Positions 17,385 through 24,475 of a DNA stretch of 64,000 nt are shown piece after piece. Made by a program: the position numbers and the translations under genes. Position 1 is the stretch's first letter. Each line of letters starts with the position of its first letter. The stretch is from positions 37,762-101,761 of the forward strand of contig DETD01000017.1 of the NCBI GenBank assembly GCA_002362105.1, given 5' to 3'. The DNA comes from Bacteroidales bacterium UBA3297 (GTDB lineage: Bacteria > Bacteroidota > Bacteroidia > Bacteroidales > Paludibacteraceae). The notes under the pieces are model-generated. The model was not told the DNA's origin. It was given only the letters and a program-made list of their open reading frames with translations, and made no database searches.

Positions 17385-18695
17385 ATGAAAAAAGTAATTG
17401 TCGCATCTCTTGCTCTTTTGAGTTGCTCTCAGGCTTTCGCCCTTGAGGGTCGATACGGAACAGGATTCTATGAGTTTGCGTCTTCTGAAAAGAATACAAA
17501 GTCTCAAGAAATGCCAATGTCTCTTTACAAGAAAGGTTCTTTGGTTTTCTTTCGTAACGATACGGCCTATATGTTCTATCCGCAAAAAAATCGTGACCTC
17601 GATGAACTGATTGTTTGCCCTGAACTAATGGCGCTCAACATTGAGGGTACTTTCGCTTACGACGAGGCTAACAAAAAAATATACTTCGTTAAAAAGACGA
17701 ACGATGGCGCTGCGGGTACGCAGTTGTATGAGGCAAACGATGAGGGTGACAAGTTTACTGGTGTTAAACTTATGAAGATTCAGGGCGTTATGGCCGAGAA
17801 GAATCAAATTAAGGGTTCTACTCTCGCTATGGGCCGTTACAATTTCTCGCATCCGGGTGCCAAGGGCTTCCATAACCCTTCGCTTGCAGAACGTGGCAAG
17901 AAGATCTTTTTCTCTGGCGAGTTTAAGGCAGGTAAGGGTGGACGCGATTTGTACTTCATTGAAAAGATAAAGGATGAAAATGGTGAGGAAATGTGGTCTC
18001 GTCCTGCTCCTATTTCCGATACTTTGAATACGGAGTATGTGGAAGACTATCCGTTGGTTGTTGGTGACACTGCTCTCATTTTCACTTCCAACCGTCCTGG
18101 CGGTAAAGGTGGAATGGACCTCTATTCTGCGCACAAACGCCGTAACGAGTCTATTTGGAATCCGGGCGTGAATATGGGCGATGTGTTCAACTCTAGCGCT
18201 AACGATTACAATGTGGTGTATAACCGTCGTTCTATGTACTTCCTTTCCGACCGTGCCGGTGGTAAGAAGGCGGGCGATATCTACTACCCAGAACACTACA
18301 ATTTCGTTTTCGACCGCGAGTTGGCTATGGACCACACCATCGAGGAGCCTAAAGGCTTCAACTGGGTGCTCTTCTTCTTCGACTATAACAAGTCTGATAT
18401 GAAGCCAGAGTACGAGGTACAGATGGATGAACTCTACGCTGCTATGCAGGAATATCCGGGCTTCTCGTTCCAGGTGACTGGTTATACCGATAGCCGTGGT
18501 TCGGAAGATTACAACAAGAAACTTTCTCAAAAACGTGCCGACTATATTCGTGAGATGTTGATCAACAAGGGTATCAACCCTAAGAAGATTAAGTCGGTGG
18601 GTAGAGGTATGGCCGATCCGGTTGTTCCTAATGCCGAAACCGAGGAAGAGCATGAGCAGAACCGCCGTGTTGAAATTAAATTGTTGAACGATTAA
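17385..18695 (+). CDS. OmpA-family protein with PD40-type propeller
   Basis: This 436-residue secreted protein has a signal peptide (1-19, ending QAFA). A beta-propeller of PD40/WD40-like blades follows (about 60-310); typical strands are KIFFSGEFKAGKGGRDLYF, LIFTSNRPGGKGGMDLYSA and MYFLSDRAGGKKAGDIYY. The C-terminus is an OmpA peptidoglycan-binding domain (about 325-436) with TDSRGSEDYNKKLSQ. Proteins of this architecture sit next to PorP/SprF proteins and, like PorE, are thought to tie the type IX machinery to the cell wall. No lipobox Cys is present, unlike PorE, so it would be soluble in the periplasm. It lies between the adhesin and its PorP/SprF partner. Confidence 0.87.
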   Translation: MKKVIVASLALLSCSQAFALEGRYGTGFYEFASSEKNTKSQEMPMSLYKKGSLVFFRNDTAYMFYPQKNRDLDELIVCPELMALNIEGTFAYDEANKKIYFVKKTNDGAAGTQLYEANDEGDKFTGVKLMKIQGVMAEKNQIKGSTLAMGRYNFSHPGAKGFHNPSLAERGKKIFFSGEFKAGKGGRDLYFIEKIKDENGEEMWSRPAPISDTLNTEYVEDYPLVVGDTALIFTSNRPGGKGGMDLYSAHKRRNESIWNPGVNMGDVFNSSANDYNVVYNRRSMYFLSDRAGGKKAGDIYYPEHYNFVFDRELAMDHTIEEPKGFNWVLFFFDYNKSDMKPEYEVQMDELYAAMQEYPGFSFQVTGYTDSRGSEDYNKKLSQKRADYIREMLINKGINPKKIKSVGRGMADPVVPNAETEEEHEQNRRVEIKLLND

Positions 18696-18740
18696 TGAAG
18701 GCTGTTGCTTTAGTCTTAATTTGATAATTACTCATTCGTT

Positions 18741-19667
18741 ATGAAAAAAATACTGATATTGATTTCGTCGCTCTTCCTGGCTCTTTGTGCTAGTGCCCAG
18801 CAAGACTTGATGTTGTCGCAACAGTTCTTTTCACGTATTAACAAGAACCCTGCCGGTATTGGTAATATCGCAGATATCGATATCTTTATGCTGGGTCGAT
18901 ACCAGTGGTGCAATATGAAGGATTCTCCTAAGTCGGGTGTCCTTAACGCACAAACGTTTAAAGACGACCTTCATTCGGGTTTCGGTGTGTCTATGTCTTA
19001 CGACAACATTGGTGTGGCTAAGTCGATGTTCAATCCGAAGTTGGTTTATGCCTATCAGTTGACCCTGGCTGACGAAATGGTCGTTTCGCTCGGTCTTTCT
19101 GCCGGTGTCCAGTATGGCTACTTCAATGGTGCGGAATATATTCTCGAAGATCCTACCGAAGCGTATGTCGATGGTGATTTCCCGCTCGACAAGCAGACTA
19201 AGTTTAGTCCTGACTTCGACTTTGGTTTCGAGTTTATCACTCCTCGCATTTTGGCGGGTGCTTCGGTTACCCATTTGCAGGAAGGTGAGGCTACTACGTT
19301 GAAGAATTCACGTCACTTTTATGTGTATGGACGTTATATTTTTACGATTAACGACAAGTGGGATTTAGCCCCTATGGTGACTTGGATGAACAAGGAAAAG
19401 GTTAATGTTGCCGAATTGAACGTTACCGGCTTCTTCAACCGTATGTTCTGGGGTGGACTTACTTACCATCCTGATTTGATCGATGGTCTGGGTACTAATC
19501 CTTTGGCTGTCTCTGCAGGTCTTGAGTTCCAGAATTTCCGTATTGGTTATACCTTCGACTATAACTTTGGTAAGGTTGCCAAGTACTCTGGTCAGGCGCA
19601 CGAAATTTACCTCTCTTATTCTTTGCGTAATAAGAATACTGCTCCTACTTACGAACGTTTCGAGTAA
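18741..19667 (+). CDS. PorP/SprF family outer-membrane protein
   Basis: This is a 308-residue outer-membrane beta-barrel of the PorP/SprF family with a signal peptide (1-19, ASAQ). The mature start QQDLMLSQQFFSRINKNPAGIG matches the hallmark of the family (Q-----Y--N-------NPA--G), and the rest consists of alternating strands ending YSLR. SprF-type members are needed to secrete or attach proteins with type B C-terminal domains in Flavobacterium. Its place directly behind a type B adhesin and an OmpA/PD40 gene suggests it serves that adhesin. It ends 33 bases before the chagasin-like gene. Confidence 0.9.
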   Translation: MKKILILISSLFLALCASAQQDLMLSQQFFSRINKNPAGIGNIADIDIFMLGRYQWCNMKDSPKSGVLNAQTFKDDLHSGFGVSMSYDNIGVAKSMFNPKLVYAYQLTLADEMVVSLGLSAGVQYGYFNGAEYILEDPTEAYVDGDFPLDKQTKFSPDFDFGFEFITPRILAGASVTHLQEGEATTLKNSRHFYVYGRYIFTINDKWDLAPMVTWMNKEKVNVAELNVTGFFNRMFWGGLTYHPDLIDGLGTNPLAVSAGLEFQNFRIGYTFDYNFGKVAKYSGQAHEIYLSYSLRNKNTAPTYERFE

Positions 19668-19700
19668 TTTGTTTTATCAAGTGCTATAGTACCTACGCTT

Positions 19701-20075
19701 ATGTTAAGACGACTCTTCTTACTTGTTGGTTCTCTTTTCTTATCGGTTAGTTGCAGCTCTTCTACAAAGGTGCTCTCTACCGAAGAAACGGAAAGTGTTA
19801 AGGTGGGTAAAAAGTTTGAGGTTCAGTTGAAGTCGAACCCTTCTACCGGTTACAAGTGGATTTGGGTGAACCGGGGTTCGGCCGCTGCCGACTCTGTCGG
19901 TTTCGAGTTCGCTGCTTCTGAAAGTAAGACGATTATGTGTGGCGCTGGTGGAACTGAGGTTTGGACGTTTAAGGCGAAAGACAAAGGTGACGATTTCCTG
20001 AAATTCTATTACGTCAGACCTTGGGAAAAGGAGAATGTTGCCGATTCGCTGATTTTCCACTTTAAAACCAAGTAA
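19701..20075 (+). CDS. Chagasin-like (I42) cysteine-protease inhibitor lipoprotein
   Basis: This 124-residue lipoprotein has a signal peptide with the lipobox LSVSC (Cys18). The three inhibitory loops of the chagasin family are visible: NPSTGYKW (about 47-54), the Gly-rich GAGGTEVW loop (about 85-92) and RPWE (about 108-111). In bacteria these proteins block papain-type cysteine proteases, either to protect the cell's own envelope or to disarm host or competitor enzymes. It directly follows the surface-adhesin module and ends at a strong terminator (20096). The placement suggests an envelope role, but a functional link to the adhesin is only inferred. Confidence 0.88.
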   Translation: MLRRLFLLVGSLFLSVSCSSSTKVLSTEETESVKVGKKFEVQLKSNPSTGYKWIWVNRGSAAADSVGFEFAASESKTIMCGAGGTEVWTFKAKDKGDDFLKFYYVRPWEKENVADSLIFHFKTK

Positions 20076-20095
20076 ACAAATTCCTTTTATATAGC

Positions 20096-20129
20096 AAAAG
20101 ATAGGCCTGGTGCCTATCTTTTCTTTTTT
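20096..20129 (+). terminator. Terminator after the adhesin/chagasin group
   Basis: A perfect 10-bp stem (20096-20105 with 20113-20122) with a 7-base loop is followed by a pyrimidine and T tract. It lies 20 bases after the chagasin-like stop. Confidence 0.9.
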
Positions 20130-20163
20130 CCCTGCTTGACTTCTTTTATAGGTATTCTTTTGT

Positions 20164-20171
20164 TAAATTTG
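20164..20171 (+). promoter_or_regulatory. -7 box of panB
   Basis: TAAATTTG lies 25 bases before the panB ATG, directly after a terminator. No good -33 element was found. Confidence 0.4.
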
Positions 20172-20196
20172 TATCGTTATAATTCTTAAACGTATT

Positions 20197-21006
20197 ATGC
20201 CTGATTTAGTAAAGAAAGTTACTTCCAAAGATTTTATAGCCATGAAGGCCAAAGGTGAGAAAATCACCATGCTGACCGCATACGATTATCTTACCGCTTC
20301 TATTTTCGATAAGGCCGGACTTGACTCTATTCTTGTTGGTGATTCTGCTTCTAATGTGATGCAGGGTAATTCTAACACTATTCCTATTTCGGTTGACGAC
20401 ATGATTGTCTACGCCCGTAGTGTTGCACGCGCCTGCCAGCATGCTTTCGTTTTCTGCGATATGCCTTTTGGCAGCTACCAAATCTCTAAGACTGATGCTG
20501 TTGCCAATGCGGTCCGCATTATGAAGGAGACTGGCGTCGATGGTTTGAAGATTGAGGGTGGTGAAGAATATGTCGATACTATTGAATGCATTATCCGTGC
20601 GGGTATCCCTGTTTGTGGACACCTTGGCCTGACTCCACAGTCGGTTAAGGCTTTTGGCGGATTTGGTGTTCGCGCCAAGGATGATGCCGAGGCTGAAAAA
20701 CTGCTTCGCGATGTGAAGTTGCTTGAAAATGCGGGCTGTATTGCCATTGTTCTCGAAAAAATTCCTTCGGCTTTGGCTTCACGTGCGGCTGCTGCGGTTA
20801 AGGTGCCTATTATTGGTATTGGTGCCGGTGTTGGCGTTGACGGACAAGTGCTGGTTGGCCAGGATATGTTGGGTATGGACCCTATTTTCCATCCTAAATT
20901 CGTTCGTTCATATGCGAACCTTCACGATGTCATCACGAATGCGGTTAAATCATACTGTGCCGATGTAAAGGGTAAGGCGTTCCCTAACGAGAACGAGTCT
21001 TATTAA
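20197..21006 (+). CDS. panB: 3-methyl-2-oxobutanoate hydroxymethyltransferase
   Basis: PanB transfers a hydroxymethyl group from 5,10-methylene-tetrahydrofolate to 2-oxoisovalerate, making ketopantoate for coenzyme A synthesis. This is a 269-residue cytoplasmic TIM-barrel protein. Diagnostic motifs are ITMLTAYD near residue 23, the metal-binding LVGDSASNVMQG near 46, KIEGG near 118, and GHLGLTPQS near 142. The IPIIGIGAG-type strand is present as VPIIGIGAGVGVDGQVLV. It is monocistronic between two terminators. No other pantothenate gene is adjacent. Confidence 0.97.
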   Translation: MPDLVKKVTSKDFIAMKAKGEKITMLTAYDYLTASIFDKAGLDSILVGDSASNVMQGNSNTIPISVDDMIVYARSVARACQHAFVFCDMPFGSYQISKTDAVANAVRIMKETGVDGLKIEGGEEYVDTIECIIRAGIPVCGHLGLTPQSVKAFGGFGVRAKDDAEAEKLLRDVKLLENAGCIAIVLEKIPSALASRAAAAVKVPIIGIGAGVGVDGQVLVGQDMLGMDPIFHPKFVRSYANLHDVITNAVKSYCADVKGKAFPNENESY

Positions 21007-21032
21007 TACGAATCTGATTGACTTAAAATAGT

Positions 21033-21065
21033 AGAGGATGTACGCCAAGTACATCCTCTTTTTTA
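21033..21065. terminator. Bidirectional terminator between panB and the 21063 gene
   Basis: A perfect 11-bp stem (21033-21043 with 21049-21059) has a 5-base loop and runs into a T tract on the plus strand. It lies between convergent genes, and the minus strand also has A/T-rich flanks. Confidence 0.88.
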
Positions 21066-21311
21066 TTTTAACATCTCTTCCAACTTTTCTACGGCATCTT
21101 TTATGTCGTCTCCAAAAGTGGTGTGGTTACGTAAGTAGTCCGTTTTGTTCCCCGATATCTTCTCGTAGAGTTCCGGTTCCATGGTGTCGATATACGAACC
21201 TATGGCGTATTCAATGTCTTCTTTCTGCCATTCCATGGTGGAGTATTGGTAAACTCGCTGTTTTTGGTGTAGAAAACAGTAGGCGGTTTCTATATTTTCC
21301 TTCTTTATCAT
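21063..21311 (-). CDS. Small unknown protein
   Basis: This 82-residue, mostly charged, probably helical protein has no signal peptide and was not recognised as a known family. It contains an EWQKEDIEYAIGSY segment and ends in a Leu/Glu/Lys helix (DAVEKLEEMLK). It follows the DUF4250 gene by 24 bases on the same strand and shares its terminator, so the two are probably co-transcribed. The downstream terminator and normal codon use support it being a real gene. Confidence 0.6.
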   Translation of the reverse strand: MIKKENIETAYCFLHQKQRVYQYSTMEWQKEDIEYAIGSYIDTMEPELYEKISGNKTDYLRNHTTFGDDIKDAVEKLEEMLK

Positions 21312-21335
21312 ACTTTTTGCCTGTTTAAGTAGTTT

Positions 21336-21536
21336 TTATTGGTCGTAGCCCTCCGGACGCATCTGTTTTTGCTCTTCGCTATAAACGTAGCCGTATTTTT
21401 TCAAATATTCCTTTATTTCTTCCGGCTCGCGGTTAAAATTGTAGCATAAAGCCTCTAAAGTGTCAAATTCTTCGTCTCGAAGCAGCATGTTTATGCTGGA
21501 AACCAAAATGTTAGGATCGTTTGGCAGATACTCCAT
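21336..21536 (-). CDS. DUF4250 domain protein
   Basis: This 66-residue protein is almost entirely a DUF4250 domain: LPNDPNILVSSINMLLRD near the start, then LEALCYNFN and a closing KKYGYVYSEEQ. The family is widespread in Firmicutes and Bacteroidota and its function is unknown; the pattern resembles a small helix-turn-helix. I chose the ATG at 21536 over a GTG at 21563, because a TATTTTTG -7 box covers 21563-21570 and would place the GTG upstream of the transcript start. It heads a two-gene unit with the 21063 gene. Confidence 0.8.
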   Translation of the reverse strand: MEYLPNDPNILVSSINMLLRDEEFDTLEALCYNFNREPEEIKEYLKKYGYVYSEEQKQMRPEGYDQ

Positions 21537-21555
21537 AATACTTTTTTTGTTTGAA

Positions 21556-21690
21556 TCTGTCACAAAAATACGAAATTGTCATGCAAGTTCTTATTTTTCA
21601 TTTCTGCATTTTGTCACGTTGACAAATCTTACTTTTTTCACACTTTTTCGGAGTATTTGTCACAAAATGATTGGTGTGGACAAATAAGAT
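21556..21690. promoter_or_regulatory. Cluster of TTTGTCA-type sites between divergent genes
   Basis: The intergenic region holds the perfect inverted repeat TTTGTCA-CGT-TGACAAA (21610-21626), a TTTGT-C-ACAAA dyad (21656-21666) and related half-sites near 21559 and 21679. The spacing and symmetry suggest an operator shared by the DUF4250 pair and the hemolysin III gene. Confidence 0.4.
21563..21570 (-). promoter_or_regulatory. -7 box of the DUF4250 gene
   Basis: TATTTTTG on the minus strand lies 27 bases upstream of the ATG at 21536, and its position decides the start codon. A TTTGTCA-type site overlaps it. Confidence 0.4.
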
Positions 21691-21722
21691 TTTAAGATTT
21701 TTTTAAGTTAATTTTTGTTTAC

Positions 21723-21730
21723 TACATTTG
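21723..21730 (+). promoter_or_regulatory. -7 box of the hemolysin III gene
   Basis: TACATTTG lies 45 bases before the ATG at 21776. No TTTG is seen at the expected -33 distance. Confidence 0.35.
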
Positions 21731-21775
21731 CATCAGTTAAAACTTAGTCGAAATACCTTAAATTTTGTTTGAAAT

Positions 21776-22405
21776 ATGTCTTACGCAATTACTCACGAAG
21801 AAGTAGCAAACAGCGCTACTCATTTTTTAGGGGTTCTTTTGGCTCCTGTTATGTTGTTCCTCTTGCTCTATCTTGTTCCTTCTCACACTTGGCAGAGCCA
21901 GTTCTCTGTTATAGTCTTCTGTTTGGGCGTTCTTGTCCTTTATTCGTCTTCTACCGTATACCATTTTGTGTTGCCAAGCCACGCTAAAAAGGTTATGCGT
22001 TACTTCGACCACATTAATATATATGTGCTTATTGCCGCTTCTTATACTCCTATCTTTATTTGTGGGTTGGGTGGCACTTTGGGCTGGGTTATGTTTGGCG
22101 TTGAGTGGTTGCTGGTTATTGCTGGCGGCATCTTCAAGGTCTGCTGTCTGGGCCAGCATCCGAAGCTCTCTCTGTTCCTCTATATGCTGATGGGCTGGAG
22201 TTTCCTTATTGTGGTAGGTCCTTTTTGGCATTCTTTGAGTACGCAAACCCTTTCCATCTTTGTTGCAGAAGGGTTGCTCTATACGTTGGGCTCTTACTTT
22301 TTTGTAAAAGACGACGCTCACCGCTACTTCCACGCTATTTGGCACGTTTTTGTGCTGGCTGGCACTGTTTTCCACTTCTTCCTGATTCTTTCACTGTTTC
22401 ATTAA
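21776..22405 (+). CDS. Hemolysin III / PAQR-family membrane protein
   Basis: This 209-residue protein with seven predicted membrane helices belongs to the hemolysin III (YqfA/TrhA) group related to adiponectin receptors. The conserved N-terminal E(E)xxNSxTH motif (residues 9-17), the S--YH motif near residue 60 and the C-terminal HAIWHVFV and FHFF His residues that bind a metal are all visible. TrhA proteins influence membrane energetics and lipid homeostasis; haemolysis is a historical label. The gene is alone on its transcript, with a promoter box upstream and a terminator at 22498. Confidence 0.9.
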   Translation: MSYAITHEEVANSATHFLGVLLAPVMLFLLLYLVPSHTWQSQFSVIVFCLGVLVLYSSSTVYHFVLPSHAKKVMRYFDHINIYVLIAASYTPIFICGLGGTLGWVMFGVEWLLVIAGGIFKVCCLGQHPKLSLFLYMLMGWSFLIVVGPFWHSLSTQTLSIFVAEGLLYTLGSYFFVKDDAHRYFHAIWHVFVLAGTVFHFFLILSLFH

Positions 22406-22497
22406 GGAGTGTGTTATCCTAGAGTAATTGTAATTGTTTTGTTTGCTTTTTTATCGGTTACATTACTGCTTAAGTCTAAGATTATCTTTATATTCAG

Positions 22498-22539
22498 TAG
22501 CGGTGGCAATCTTTTCGGGTGACACCGCTATTTTTTTCT
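22498..22539 (+). terminator. Terminator after the hemolysin III gene
   Basis: An 8-bp stem (22498-22505 with 22523-22530) with a 17-base loop is followed by seven Ts. It lies 93 bases after the stop codon. Confidence 0.8.
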
Positions 22540-22610
22540 TACCCGTGTTGCCTAGGTGCACGGAATGGTGTATTTTTATAGTACGTTGTATCCTTCTAAT
22601 TTTTACGAAT

Positions 22611-23072
22611 ATGAATGTTGGTGACAGAATTCCCGATGTGCTGGGCGTTGACCAGAATGGTAATGAAATTAAAAGCAGCGACTTCCGTGGTCGTAAACTG
22701 GTGTTGTATAGTTATCCGAAAGCCAATACCTCTGGCTGTACAGCCGAGGCTTGCTCTTTGCAACAGCATAAAGATGAATTGGAGGTGGCTGGTTATGCCA
22801 TTATAGGGGTCAGTAAAGACCGCGTTGAACTTCAGAAGAAGTTTGCCGACGCCCATTCGCTTTCGTTCCCGCTTATTGCCGATACCGACACCGCTTTGTT
22901 GCAGACTCTAGGGTGCTGGGGCGAAAAGGTGGCTTGTGGCAGGCGTACTGTTGGTATTTTACGCACGACTTATTTGGTGAACGAAGAGGGTGTTATTACC
23001 AAGATTTTCACCCCTAAGGAAATCAAGACTAAAATCCACGCTGAACAGATTCTCGACTTCATAGGCAAGTAG
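22611..23072 (+). CDS. bcp: Thiol peroxidase, Bcp-type peroxiredoxin
   Basis: This is a 153-residue cytoplasmic peroxiredoxin that reduces hydroperoxides with thioredoxin. The catalytic segment YPKANTSGCTAEAC holds the peroxidatic Cys, followed four residues later by the resolving Cys (CTxEAC), as in classical Bcp/PrxQ. ADTDTALLQTLGCWG and an Arg in the RTTYLV segment complete the active site. The ATG at 22611 matches the family start (VGDRIPD); the longer in-frame reading upstream is hydrophobic nonsense crossing a terminator and was not used. yaaA, another peroxide-linked gene, follows. Confidence 0.93.
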   Translation: MNVGDRIPDVLGVDQNGNEIKSSDFRGRKLVLYSYPKANTSGCTAEACSLQQHKDELEVAGYAIIGVSKDRVELQKKFADAHSLSFPLIADTDTALLQTLGCWGEKVACGRRTVGILRTTYLVNEEGVITKIFTPKEIKTKIHAEQILDFIGK

Positions 23073-23098
23073 GCTTGTCTGTTGGGCTGGTGGTGGAT

Positions 23099-23126
23099 GA
23101 GGCGGAGTCTTTCCGTCTCTTTTTTA
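23099..23126 (+). terminator. Terminator after bcp
   Basis: An 8-bp stem with one G-T pair (23099-23106 with 23112-23119) is followed by a T tract, 26 bases after the stop. Confidence 0.75.
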
Positions 23127-23157
23127 TTCTATCGATAGTTGTTTTATTTTTCTCTTT

Positions 23158-23910
23158 ATGCAGATTCTATTAGCCAACGCTAAAATCATGTTCTCTTCTG
23201 CGGCTCAACCTCCACAGTCGCAGCCAGCCTTTCAGGCCGTTGCTGACGTGCTTGCGGCAGAAATGGCCCGGTTGACCGTTCCCGAACTAGCCAAACAGTT
23301 AGACTGTAACCGGAGTTTGGCCGCTGAAAACTGGCAACGCTACCGCGATTTCAGCTTTGCCGAGAAACTGCCGGCTATTATGGCCTATAACGGGCAGGCA
23401 TACAAACACCTGCGTGCCCAGTCGCTGACTGAGGATGCGCTCGCTTTCGGACAAAAGCATTTGTGGATTACCTGCTTTCTTTATGGACTGCTCCGTCCGC
23501 TCGATGCCATTGTTCCTTACCGTATGGAACATTGTGTGAGGCTTCAGGCTACGGGTGACGTTGCTGTCTCTCATTTTTGGAGAGATAAACTTACCGATTT
23601 TTTAATTGACAGTGTCAAGGCTGACGATGGCGTGCTTGTCCATCTCTCTACAGCCGAATATGAGCACCTGTTCGACTGGAAGCGTGTCTGTGCCGAAGTT
23701 CGGGTTATTCAGCCTTTGTTTTACGTCCGTAAGGGCGACGATTTAAAAGTGCAGGCTGTTTGGGCAAAATCGTGTCGTGGTGCTATGGTCCGTTATATAT
23801 TGCAGAACCAGATTTCCCATCCCGAACAATTGCAGGCGTTCGAACACGAGGGTTTTGTATTCGATCCGCATTTGGGTGACCCTTCGTTCTCTCATTTTGT
23901 GCGCGGGTAG
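23158..23910 (+). CDS. yaaA: YaaA family peroxide-stress protein
   Basis: This 250-residue cytoplasmic protein is of the YaaA/UPF0246 family. In Escherichia coli YaaA lowers free iron and limits DNA damage under hydrogen peroxide stress. The family features are present: the N-terminal ILLANAKIM strand, a central YNGQAYKHL segment, LYGLLRPLDAI(V)PYRMEH, the FWRDKLTDFL helix and a final FEHEGFVFD. The length is typical. Its position directly after a Bcp peroxiredoxin supports a shared oxidative-stress theme, although a terminator separates the two. Confidence 0.93.
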   Translation: MQILLANAKIMFSSAAQPPQSQPAFQAVADVLAAEMARLTVPELAKQLDCNRSLAAENWQRYRDFSFAEKLPAIMAYNGQAYKHLRAQSLTEDALAFGQKHLWITCFLYGLLRPLDAIVPYRMEHCVRLQATGDVAVSHFWRDKLTDFLIDSVKADDGVLVHLSTAEYEHLFDWKRVCAEVRVIQPLFYVRKGDDLKVQAVWAKSCRGAMVRYILQNQISHPEQLQAFEHEGFVFDPHLGDPSFSHFVRG

Positions 23911-23938
23911 TCTGGGTTTATTATTAGTAGTGTAAAAT

Positions 23939-24463
23939 ATGATTGTACTGATTACTGGCGCTTCACATACCGGGAAGACGGTTTTGGCTCAGCGTCTGCT
24001 CGATAAATACCGCTATCCGTATCTCTCCATCGACCATTTGAAAATGGGACTGATTCGTAGTGGTAATACCTCTTTAACTCCAGAGGACGATGACAAACTT
24101 ACTGCTTATCTTTGGCCGATTGTGCGCGAAATGATAAAAACGGCTGTCGAGAACAACCAAAACCTTATTGTTGAGGGGTGCTATGTCCCTTTTGACTGGA
24201 GGCCGGATTTCGACGACATGTACTTGCAGGCTATCCGCTTTATTTGTCTTGCGATGTCTGACAACTATATCGATACGAATTTTGATTTAATTGTGGAACA
24301 CCGTTCTGACATAGAATCTAGAATTGAGCCCTCTTCTTGCACAAGAAACAGCCTGAAGGCTGATAATCGGGCATACATCGAGGGCTGTTCTAAAATGGGC
24401 GAGCCGGTGACTATTATCGATTCCGACTATGAACAAGCTGTTCGTCCTCTTCTCAACCTGTAG
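23939..24463 (+). CDS. P-loop kinase-like / AAA_33-type ATP-binding protein
   Basis: This is a 174-residue cytoplasmic P-loop protein. The Walker A motif GASHTGKT (residues 6-13) is at the N-terminus, followed by a possible substrate region SIDHLKMGLIRSG and the NLIVEGCYVP strand that resembles the Walker B area of small nucleoside or phosphoglycerate kinases. It lacks an accompanying antitoxin and the overall shape fits orphan 2-phosphoglycerate-kinase-like or zeta-toxin-like ATPases, but the substrate cannot be read. It starts 28 bases after yaaA and converges on ccsBA with only 12 bases between their stops. Confidence 0.7.
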   Translation: MIVLITGASHTGKTVLAQRLLDKYRYPYLSIDHLKMGLIRSGNTSLTPEDDDKLTAYLWPIVREMIKTAVENNQNLIVEGCYVPFDWRPDFDDMYLQAIRFICLAMSDNYIDTNFDLIVEHRSDIESRIEPSSCTRNSLKADNRAYIEGCSKMGEPVTIIDSDYEQAVRPLLNL

Positions 24464-24475
24464 TTTTGTTCCCCT

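Noticed and set aside
17625..18653. Minus-strand open frame of 342 codons opposite the OmpA/PD40 gene
   Set aside because: It is antisense to a gene with clear signal peptide, propeller and OmpA motifs.
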